12,054 nt of DNA from an uncultured Bacteroidales bacterium. GTDB lineage: Bacteria; Bacteroidota; Bacteroidia; Bacteroidales; P3. A model generated the notes under the pieces. That model did no database searches and was not told the DNA's origin. It worked only from the letters and a program-made list of their open reading frames with translations. This document shows, one piece after another, positions 6,792 to 12,054 of this stretch. The stretch lies in assembly GCA_947097635.1 (NCBI GenBank), contig CAMURW010000018.1, forward strand, positions 1 through 12,054. Reading direction: 5' to 3'. Made by a program: the position numbers and the translations under genes. Positions within the stretch are counted from its first letter, which is position 1. Every line of letters begins with the position of its first letter.

Positions 6792-8495
6792 TTATTCTCC
6801 TTGTAACGTTTGCTTCAGTTTTAGCAGTGCCACCTTAGTTTCGGCAGTGGTCTCCCCCAGCAGACTGGCAATCTCTTGTGCCACGCGCATCTGCTTCTGG
6901 ATGACGGCATCGGTGGTTTCCAACGTTTCCATCTTCACCTTCCTCAGTTTCTCCTCGTAGCCTACTTTCGCGGTAACATCCTTCAGCACGCCATATAATA
7001 TGTTGTGTCCCTGGATGATGCTGATGGAGAAGTCCACATACTGCTGTGTCTTTGGGATGAAATCGCGCTGGTCTATGATAGGTCTCTTGGTGTTCCACAC
7101 TATCATAAAGTCGCTAGGGTTGAAGTAATCTATGGCTGGCTGTCCTTTCAGACTGGCGTTGGTGCCTTCAATGCCCAGCAGTTCGCGTGCTTTGGCATTA
7201 ATCATCTGGAAGTTCATATCGCTGTCTAGGCAGATAATGCCGTCCGGGTTGCTTTTCAGAATTTCGTAGCTCATGCTTTCGTTGCGTTGACGCATATAAG
7301 GGAAGCACACGTCCACGTCGGCATAGCCGTTGTATACGGCCCAGGCCTTCTCGCGGCACGTGCGATATCCGCAGCTGCCGCAGTTCAGCTCGTCTTCTGG
7401 TTTATATTTTCCCGTCTTGGCGAGTATGGCTTCAATCTCTTTCTCCGTAGGAGGCTTATTGTAGCTGCGCACACGGGGATAGGAGGCAGAGAGATTCACG
7501 TCGCAATTCACTTCCTTGGGGGCACTCTTGGTCTTCACCTCTTCCCTCACGTAGTTGCGCACCACTGCCGTGGCACGTATGCCTGAAGGAGTGTCCTGCA
7601 CGCTGGCAGGGCCGTTGACGCAGGCATCGGAACAGGCATTAAGTTCTATGAACATACCCTCCAACTCTTCAATATTTTCCAGCACCTCCATACAGCGGTC
7701 TACGCCGTCTACGGCCATATACTGGTATCCTTTGGGCAGCGTGTCGCCAAAGCTTTGTATGATACCATGGCTGATGGGATAAGCTTTGGCAAGATTGGCG
7801 GCTTCGCCCTTGTTGCCCATGGAGAAACTGGCCATTTCGCCGAGGTTGATGTCGTTGTCTTTGAAGAATGTATCCAGCTCCTCGAATGTCAGCACGTTGG
7901 CAACGATTTTGCTCTCTCGTGCTTCTTTTTTCTTGGCAATGCAGGGCCCTATGAACACTATCTCCGCATCAGGGTGCTGTTTTTTCAGCACCTTGGCGTG
8001 TGCGAACATTGGCGAGTCCACAGGTGCCAGATACTGCAGCGCTTGGGGGTAGTAGTGCTGTATGAGTTGGCAGGCGGCGGGACAGGCGCTGGTAATGAAA
8101 TTGCGGTAGTTGCCGGTTTCCATCAGCCGTCTGTATTCCTGCGTTACCAGTCGCGCGCCTACTGCTGTCTCCTCGGCTTCGCTGAATCCCAACTTGCCCA
8201 GTGCCAAACGGAAAGTACTGAAGTCCTTGACCTCGAAGTTGCTGATGAAAGAGGGCGCCACGCTGGCGACAACTTTCTTGCCGCTGGTCAGCAGTTGCTC
8301 CACCTCGTCCAATTCGCTATGCACCACCTTGGCGTTCTGAGGGCATACTAAAGTGCAATGTCCGCACAAAATGCAACGATCTTCTATGATTCGTGCCTGG
8401 TGGTTCTTAACGGCAATAGCTTTCACCGGGCATTCGCGCAGACACAGATAGCAATCTCGGCACTTGGCCTCTTTAAAATCCAGATATGCGGGCAT
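6792..8495 (-). CDS. hydS: Sensory-type (group C, HydS-like) [FeFe] hydrogenase with PAS domain
   Basis: This 567-residue protein starts with two [4Fe-4S] motifs (Cys12/15/18/22 and Cys41/44/47/51). The H-cluster domain follows: 'ITSACPAAC' (134-142), 'FIGPCIAKKKE' (181-191) and 'NACSDACVNG' (286-295). The four expected H-cluster ligand cysteines are present (138, 185, 288, 292), but the proton-transfer cysteine is Ala137 and the usual GG of the third motif is DA. Such changes are known from HydS-type enzymes, which turn over slowly and are regarded as H2 or redox sensors. A further cysteine set (372, 375, 380, 397) matches the extra Fe-S domain of this group. A PAS domain spans about 408-510, with a helical, probably coiled-coil tail after it. 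The protein lacks a kinase domain, so the PAS output most likely acts through the phosphatase encoded two bases downstream (inference). Its ATG lies three bases after the [2Fe-2S] gene. The symbol is given by family resemblance, not proven orthology. Confidence 0.9.
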   Translation of the reverse strand: MPAYLDFKEAKCRDCYLCLRECPVKAIAVKNHQARIIEDRCILCGHCTLVCPQNAKVVHSELDEVEQLLTSGKKVVASVAPSFISNFEVKDFSTFRLALGKLGFSEAEETAVGARLVTQEYRRLMETGNYRNFITSACPAACQLIQHYYPQALQYLAPVDSPMFAHAKVLKKQHPDAEIVFIGPCIAKKKEARESKIVANVLTFEELDTFFKDNDINLGEMASFSMGNKGEAANLAKAYPISHGIIQSFGDTLPKGYQYMAVDGVDRCMEVLENIEELEGMFIELNACSDACVNGPASVQDTPSGIRATAVVRNYVREEVKTKSAPKEVNCDVNLSASYPRVRSYNKPPTEKEIEAILAKTGKYKPEDELNCGSCGYRTCREKAWAVYNGYADVDVCFPYMRQRNESMSYEILKSNPDGIICLDSDMNFQMINAKARELLGIEGTNASLKGQPAIDYFNPSDFMIVWNTKRPIIDQRDFIPKTQQYVDFSISIIQGHNILYGVLKDVTAKVGYEEKLRKVKMETLETTDAVIQKQMRVAQEIASLLGETTAETKVALLKLKQTLQGE

Positions 8496-8498
8496 GTC

Positions 8499-8789
8499 TT
8501 AGACGTTCAGCAGCGGGAATATGTCTTTGGAAAAAAGTTCTTCTACGTTGTCTTTGTTTACATTATGCAGGAACAATGTGTCTTTTCCTATTTTCTGCAC
8601 GGTAGGCTGGTCGAAACCGTCGACTTGCACGGTAACGCCCTGTGCGCAGTATCCCAGGCAGAAACTAGCCTGTAGATCCACAAGGTCCTCGACGTTGTAT
8701 TTCTTCACCACTTCCTTGAAGTGTTCAATCACGTCGTAGGAACCTTTTAGGTGGCAGGAACTGCCGACGCAGATTTTAATGTTCATCAT
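8499..8789 (-). CDS. Thioredoxin-like [2Fe-2S] ferredoxin (NuoE/HydC-like small subunit)
   Basis: The 96-residue protein consists only of the thioredoxin-like [2Fe-2S] domain found in NuoE and in the small subunits of bifurcating hydrogenases. The four ligand cysteines are clear: 'CVGSSC' (Cys7, Cys12) and 'CLGYC' (Cys44, Cys48). It lacks the N-terminal helical region of full NuoE and is not followed by a NuoF-type flavoprotein, so it is unlikely to form an NADH-oxidising complex here. As first gene of the cluster, three bases ahead of hydS, it is probably an electron carrier to or from the sensory hydrogenase (inference). Two adjacent ATG codons (8789 and 8786) could each be the start. A recognisable promoter and a 137-base leader lie upstream. 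Confidence 0.88.
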   Translation of the reverse strand: MMNIKICVGSSCHLKGSYDVIEHFKEVVKKYNVEDLVDLQASFCLGYCAQGVTVQVDGFDQPTVQKIGKDTLFLHNVNKDNVEELFSKDIFPLLNV

Positions 8790-8836
8790 AATATATCAGT
8801 GTTTTAGGATTAATTGCCATACAAATCAATAGAAAT

Positions 8837-8924
8837 AGGACTTTCCCCGTAGGGGTGAAGCAGTCTTTCAGTATACTGTATTTCAAATGGATGCTACAAC
8901 TTCTCTATCCCCAGAAAGAGTCCT
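8837..8924 (-). promoter_or_regulatory. Structured 5' leader of the hydrogenase cluster
   Basis: In the transcript, the stretch at 8914-8924 (AGGACUCUUUC) can pair with 8837-8845 (GAAAGUCCU), giving nine pairs with a two-base bulge and some extension outward. Inside lie a CCCC-UAC-GGGG hairpin (8845-8855) and the perfect palindrome CAGTATACTG (8869-8878). The small hairpin and the long stem share bases at 8845, so the two folds compete at the margin. It matches no riboswitch class I can recognise. It may control the hydrogenase genes after initiation, or simply be a stable leader. Confidence 0.4.
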
Positions 8925-8933
8925 TTTCGCGTG

Positions 8934-8965
8934 CAAAGATACACAATAATTTCAATGCGATAAAA
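8934..8965 (-). promoter_or_regulatory. Bacteroidales-type promoter for the hydrogenase cluster
   Basis: On the minus strand TATCTTTG (8934-8941) is a perfect match to the Bacteroides -7 consensus TAnnTTTG and is followed by GCA, as in many such promoters. At the expected upstream distance (about 8961-8965) there is only a T-rich element, not a clean TTTG, which could indicate dependence on an activator or a weak -33. Transcription would start near 8927, leaving a leader of about 137 bases. Confidence 0.6.
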
Positions 8966-8973
8966 AAATATCG
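8958..8973. promoter_or_regulatory. Inverted repeat CGATA-N6-TATCG over the -33 region, candidate operator
   Basis: Perfect 5-bp arms (8958-8962 and 8969-8973) flank six adenines and are centred about 39 bases upstream of the predicted transcription start. This is a typical place for a regulator to bind. The sequence fits neither the classical Rex box nor the FNR box, so no regulator is named. Confidence 0.4.
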
Positions 8974-8984
8974 AAAAAATAACG

Positions 8985-9629
8985 TCACACTCTCTTGGAG
9001 AGGATTGACATTATCATTGCAATATCGGAGTCCTGCACAATGACATCCTTGGGCACCACGAGATGCGTGGCGGTGAGGTTGAGGATGCCATGCACGCCGC
9101 CTTTCACCAATTTATCGCATACACTTTGCGCTGCCGACGGAGGCGTGGCGATAATGGCCAAACGTATTCCCAGGCGACTCACCAGGTCTGTAATCTTGCC
9201 AACGGGCAAGATTTTCTTGTTGTTGACAGAGGTGCCTTGTAGCGACTTGTTAACGTCGAAGGCCACAACAATATCCAGCCCGCAACTCACGAAGCCGTTG
9301 TGGCACAACAGTGCTTTACCTAGGTTGCCTACACCCACCAGCGCAACGTCTGTCTTGTTGTCGTAACCCAAGAATATTTCGATGTCCTTGAGCAGCTGGT
9401 TTACTTCGAATCCTTTGCGGCTCTTGCCAGGCGTGGAACTGAGCATGGCAAGCTCCTTACGCACCTGCACGGAACTCTGTCCCAGGTCGTCAGCCATGGC
9501 TACGCTGGAGACATAGAATTCACCATGCGCCTGCAACCGACGCAGATAATTGTAGTATTTAGGGAGGCGACGCAGCAACGCTGCAGGCACACTAAACAAT
9601 TCCTCTTTTTCTACTTTTTCACCCGACAT
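8985..9629 (-). CDS. rex: Redox-sensing transcriptional repressor Rex
   Basis: Rex binds DNA when NAD+ predominates and lets go on binding NADH, so it derepresses fermentative electron-sink genes in reduced cells. The 214-residue product has an N-terminal winged helix ('LRRLPKYYNYLRRL', then 'YVSS' and the recognition segment 'SSVQVRKELA') followed by a Rossmann domain. That domain has the dinucleotide motif 'GVGNLGKA' (99-106), 'VAFDVN' ending the second strand, and 'NLTATHLVVPKDV', which is characteristic of Rex. The ATG at 9629 gives the usual family N-terminus; a TTG at 9686 would add 19 atypical residues. Its position directly upstream of the hydrogenase cluster on the same strand suggests that it controls that cluster and possibly itself, but no perfect canonical Rex box (TTGTGA-N6-TCACAA) was found in the window. 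Confidence 0.93.
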   Translation of the reverse strand: MSGEKVEKEELFSVPAALLRRLPKYYNYLRRLQAHGEFYVSSVAMADDLGQSSVQVRKELAMLSSTPGKSRKGFEVNQLLKDIEIFLGYDNKTDVALVGVGNLGKALLCHNGFVSCGLDIVVAFDVNKSLQGTSVNNKKILPVGKITDLVSRLGIRLAIIATPPSAAQSVCDKLVKGGVHGILNLTATHLVVPKDVIVQDSDIAMIMSILSKRV

Positions 9630-9762
9630 AGTCAATGATACCAAGTAAGTAATTATTTCAATCCCGTCTGGGAGAAATAGTCGCAAAAAACTTCTGCATC
9701 AGTGCTTCTCGTTCTCTGTATCAAACAGCTATGATACTTTCCGAGGCATTTTTTTTATGTTG

Positions 9763-9792
9763 CAAAAATACAAAACTTTTTGTAATTGCAAA
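9763..9792 (-). promoter_or_regulatory. Bacteroidales-type promoter for rex
   Basis: On the minus strand TTTG (9789-9792) and TATTTTTG (9763-9770) match both elements of the Bacteroides promoter (TTTG and TAnnTTTG) with an 18-base spacer. Initiation near 9755 would give a leader of about 126 bases before the rex ATG. Confidence 0.5.
9769..9784. promoter_or_regulatory. Inverted repeat TACAAAA-CT-TTTTGTA in the rex promoter
   Basis: A perfect 7-bp inverted repeat sits in the promoter spacer and overlaps the -7 element. It is flanked on both sides by TTGCAA (9760-9765 and 9786-9791), itself self-complementary. The placement suits a repressor, for example Rex autoregulation, but the half-site is not the known Rex half-site. 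Confidence 0.38.
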
Positions 9793-9808
9793 TAAGTATG
9801 GCGAAAAA

Positions 9809-11152
9809 TCACTCTTTCTCCACCACCAGACTTTGGTTCTCGTAGCCTATTACCCTCACTGCCGTGCCTTTCTCGATATATCCTATCTGCGCCACGGCAT
9901 CGTACACCTTGCCGCCCACATTTACTTTGCCGGCCGGCCGCAGGATGGTGGCTGCTATTCCGGCGGTTCCTATCAGGCGCTCCATGTCGGCTGTCGCCAC
10001 GCTGAAGCCTTCCTTTGTGTCCTGCACCTCGTTGAGCGCCAGGCCACCGAAAGCATTGCCCTCGAACAATTTCTTGCCCAGCCACAGGCACAGGGGCAGT
10101 GCGGTGGTAATGGCCAGCAGCACCACCACGAAGCGTTTACCTATCAAGATTGTGGGCACGTGGCTGAAGTCGAAGCCTATATTGCCTATCATGCTGCAGG
10201 TGAGACCCGTCACCATGCAGATGATACCGCTGATGCCACACACGCCGAAGCCTGGGAAGACGAACAATTCCAATATCAACAACGCCAGCCCCACCACAAA
10301 CAGCAGTATTTCCCAGTGGCTCGCCAATCCTTCCAGATACAGCGGGGCAAAGTATAACAACGCACCCAACAGGGCTATTATTAGCGGGAAACCTATACCG
10401 GGCGATTGTAGCTCGAAATAGATTCCACCGATGATCATCATTATAAGTAGCGCGCTGATGGCTGGCGATACCAGAAACCCTATCGTCTTTTGTATGAAGG
10501 TGTAACGTTGCTCGTGGACAACGTATTTTTCCACCCCGGCGTGTGCCAGCAGTTCCTGCAAATTCTCCACCTGTGCCTGGCAGTAACCATATCTCATCGC
10601 TTCTGTAGTGGTGAAAGTGAGCACTTTGCCGCTGTCCGAAATGCCAGGCACCTTCACGTCAGGGTCCACCATGGCTTCGGCTATGTCGGGACGGCGTCCT
10701 GTGGCTTCGGCAGTGGTGCGCATCATGCTGCGCATATAGCTCTGATACTTGTCGGGTTGCACTTCGCCGGTTTGGTTCACCACTGTTGCGGCACCCATGC
10801 TGGAGCCGCTGTGCATAAAGATGCTGTCGCAACTTATGGCGATTAGCGCTCCGGCACTGGCAGCGTTGTTGTCCACAAAAGCCCACACCGGTGTCTCGCA
10901 CTGCAAGAAAGCTGTGCGAATCTTGTCGGCATCGTCCAGCGTGCCTCCGAAGGTGTTGATGTGCACGACGATGATGTCGGCTTTTTTGTCTTTGGCATCC
11001 TCCAATGCTTTTTCTACACGCAAGGAAGCTGGCGGCGCAATCTCCTCGTCGATATGGAAATAGTATATGTGGCTCGCTGCATCCTGCGAGGCTGCAGGGC
11101 GGCACGTTAGCACGGTAAGCACAAGGATGAGGCTATAAATAACACGTTTCAT
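9809..11152 (-). CDS. nfeD: NfeD-family membrane-bound serine protease (long form)
   Basis: The ATG at 11152 is chosen over a TTG four codons upstream because it yields a standard signal sequence (MKRVIYS..., cleavage near 'AAS-Q'). The 447-residue product has the long NfeD architecture. A ClpP-like domain (about 28-215) carries the nucleophile in 'NNAASAGALIA' (Ser99) and a plausible partner Lys135. Five or so membrane segments follow (about 227-247, 255-271, 280-298, 304-321, 338-358), then a C-terminal OB-fold domain (about 388-447). Archaeal homologues are Ser/Lys proteases that cleave hydrophobic C-termini of stomatin-like proteins. Bacterial nfeD usually neighbours a flotillin/SPFH gene; none is seen here, where rex follows after 179 bases. 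It is not obviously connected to hydrogen metabolism. Family assignment is firm; substrate is unknown. Confidence 0.87.
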   Translation of the reverse strand: MKRVIYSLILVLTVLTCRPAASQDAASHIYYFHIDEEIAPPASLRVEKALEDAKDKKADIIVVHINTFGGTLDDADKIRTAFLQCETPVWAFVDNNAASAGALIAISCDSIFMHSGSSMGAATVVNQTGEVQPDKYQSYMRSMMRTTAEATGRRPDIAEAMVDPDVKVPGISDSGKVLTFTTTEAMRYGYCQAQVENLQELLAHAGVEKYVVHEQRYTFIQKTIGFLVSPAISALLIMMIIGGIYFELQSPGIGFPLIIALLGALLYFAPLYLEGLASHWEILLFVVGLALLILELFVFPGFGVCGISGIICMVTGLTCSMIGNIGFDFSHVPTILIGKRFVVVLLAITTALPLCLWLGKKLFEGNAFGGLALNEVQDTKEGFSVATADMERLIGTAGIAATILRPAGKVNVGGKVYDAVAQIGYIEKGTAVRVIGYENQSLVVEKE

Positions 11153-11245
11153 TTGTCTGCTCAAATAAGCTGGTTTCTATAAGGGTTAATAATGGCATGT
11201 CCAGATGGCGATACTGATCGGCGCGGATTCTGAAGGGGGGATTTT

Positions 11246-12054
11246 TCAGCATGAACAGTCTTTCCTTTTTTGTTTCATTGCGCTTATCAGACTGGCTGTG
11301 AACTCTGGGAACACCCTGGTGCCGCTGCACATTATCTCGCCACCAAACAACCAATTGTTGCCGCCGTCGAAGTCGCACACCTTGCCTCCCGCCTGCTGTA
11401 TGATAAAAGCCCCTGCCGCTACGTCGTAGGGTTTCAAGCCATACTCAAAGAAGCCGTCGATGCGGCCGCAGGCTGTATATGCCAGGTCGGCGGCGGCGCT
11501 GCCGAAACGCCTCACGCCGTGGGTGTTGCGCATGGTCCACTCCAGGTAGCGCATGTACTGTTCCATGCGGCTGAAGTTGGTGAATGGGAAGCCAGTGGCG
11601 ATGAGGGAATCGTTCATCGTGGCGGCCTGGCTCACATGTATCTCGTTGCCGTTGAGATAGGCTTTGCCGCCTTTGTAGCTGTAATAGCACTCCTGCGCCC
11701 ACAGCTCGTACACCACGCCCAGCACCATTTCGTCACCTTCGCGCAACGCAATGCTTACGCAGGTGGTATGGATGCCGTGGATGAAGTTGGTGGTGCCGTC
11801 CAGGGGGTCCACAATCCACAGAAAAGGTTCTGTGCCGTTGTTGGTGGCGCTGCCTTCTTCTGCAATGAAGCCTGCCTGCGGCAGCAGCTCCTTGAGACGA
11901 GTGACTATACGGTACTCGCTTTCCTTGTCGAACTGCGTCACATAGTCGTGCATGCCTTTGGTTTCCACCACCATCTGGCTCGCTTTCTGGCGTTCCTCGC
12001 GCAGGTAGTCACCAGTGGACATCGCCAATGTGCAAACATCCTTGCACAGTTGCC
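11246..12054 (-). CDS. Inositol monophosphatase-family phosphatase (5' end outside window)
   Basis: The frame continues through the right edge without a stop. The residues just inside it ('LCKDVCTLAMSTGDYLREE') fit the first helix of the family, so neither the TTG at 12028 nor the ATG at 12022 is the true start and only a few residues are missing. Key features of Mg2+-dependent, Li+-sensitive phosphomonoesterases are present: 'FIAEEGS', the metal-binding 'WIVDPLDGTTNFIHG', and near the C-terminus 'YDVAAGAFIIQQAGG', where Tyr replaces the more common Trp. The substrate could be inositol phosphate, another sugar phosphate or a nucleotide such as 3'-phosphoadenosine phosphate; sequence alone does not decide. 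It lies 93 bases upstream of nfeD on the same strand, so the two may be co-transcribed. The C-terminus ends in an unusual Cys-Ser-Cys. Confidence 0.9.
   Translation of the reverse strand, partial: QLCKDVCTLAMSTGDYLREERQKASQMVVETKGMHDYVTQFDKESEYRIVTRLKELLPQAGFIAEEGSATNNGTEPFLWIVDPLDGTTNFIHGIHTTCVSIALREGDEMVLGVVYELWAQECYYSYKGGKAYLNGNEIHVSQAATMNDSLIATGFPFTNFSRMEQYMRYLEWTMRNTHGVRRFGSAAADLAYTACGRIDGFFEYGLKPYDVAAGAFIIQQAGGKVCDFDGGNNWLFGGEIMCSGTRVFPEFTASLISAMKQKRKDCSC

Noticed and set aside
8499..8789. Subunit of an electron-bifurcating NADH-dependent hydrogenase (HydABC)
   Set aside because: No NuoF-like flavoprotein subunit is encoded nearby, and the neighbouring hydrogenases are sensory and group B types rather than the trimeric catalytic type.
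3381..8789. Hydrogenase maturation genes (hydE, hydF, hydG)
   Set aside because: No radical-SAM or HydF GTPase sequence appears in any frame, so maturation must be encoded elsewhere.
8790..8984. Canonical Rex box (TTGTGA-N6-TCACAA) or FNR box (TTGAT-N4-ATCAA) at the hydrogenase promoter
   Set aside because: Neither consensus is present; the CGATA/TATCG repeat has different bases and spacing.

Overview
The window most likely comes from a member of the Bacteroidales, possibly a Prevotellaceae-like gut or rumen anaerobe. The evidence is a TonB-dependent outer-membrane receptor tail, two sequences resembling the Bacteroides -7 promoter element (TAnnTTTG), starts preceded by A-rich leaders rather than Shine-Dalgarno motifs, and strictly anaerobic redox genes. 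Base composition is roughly even. No RNA genes, insertion sequences or CRISPR arrays were seen.

Layout. The left end (about 1-1504, + strand) holds the C-terminus of a TonB-dependent receptor, then a CbiX-type tetrapyrrole metal chelatase with a signal peptide, which suggests metalloporphyrin or corrinoid handling at the cell envelope. A non-coding stretch ends in a perfect 13-bp terminator hairpin facing the minus-strand block. All remaining genes are on the minus strand. Aspartate ammonia-lyase (1795-3222) supplies fumarate. A tightly packed cluster follows, transcribed from about 8927 down to 3381: a thioredoxin-like [2Fe-2S] protein, a sensory-type (group C/HydS-like) [FeFe] hydrogenase with a PAS domain, a SpoIIE/PP2C-type phosphatase, and a group B-type [FeFe] hydrogenase fused in frame to a complete adenylate kinase. 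Upstream lie the redox repressor gene rex, an NfeD-type membrane protease, and an inositol-monophosphatase-family gene cut by the right edge.

How the genes may work together. Rex senses NADH/NAD+, HydS is expected to sense H2 or redox state and pass a signal through its PAS domain to the adjacent phosphatase, and the group B-type enzyme is expected to evolve H2 from reduced ferredoxin. AspA supplies fumarate for the competing sink, fumarate reduction to succinate. The neighbourhood therefore reads as control of electron disposal in a fermenter. These functional links are inferred from gene families and order.

The standout item is the hydrogenase-adenylate kinase fusion. One uninterrupted 703-residue frame carries both the H-cluster motifs and a P-loop kinase with its key residues retained, physically joining hydrogen metabolism to adenylate balance. 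Secondary points of interest are a structured leader and inverted repeats at the two recognisable promoters, the uncharacterised C-terminal domain of the phosphatase, and the exported chelatase.
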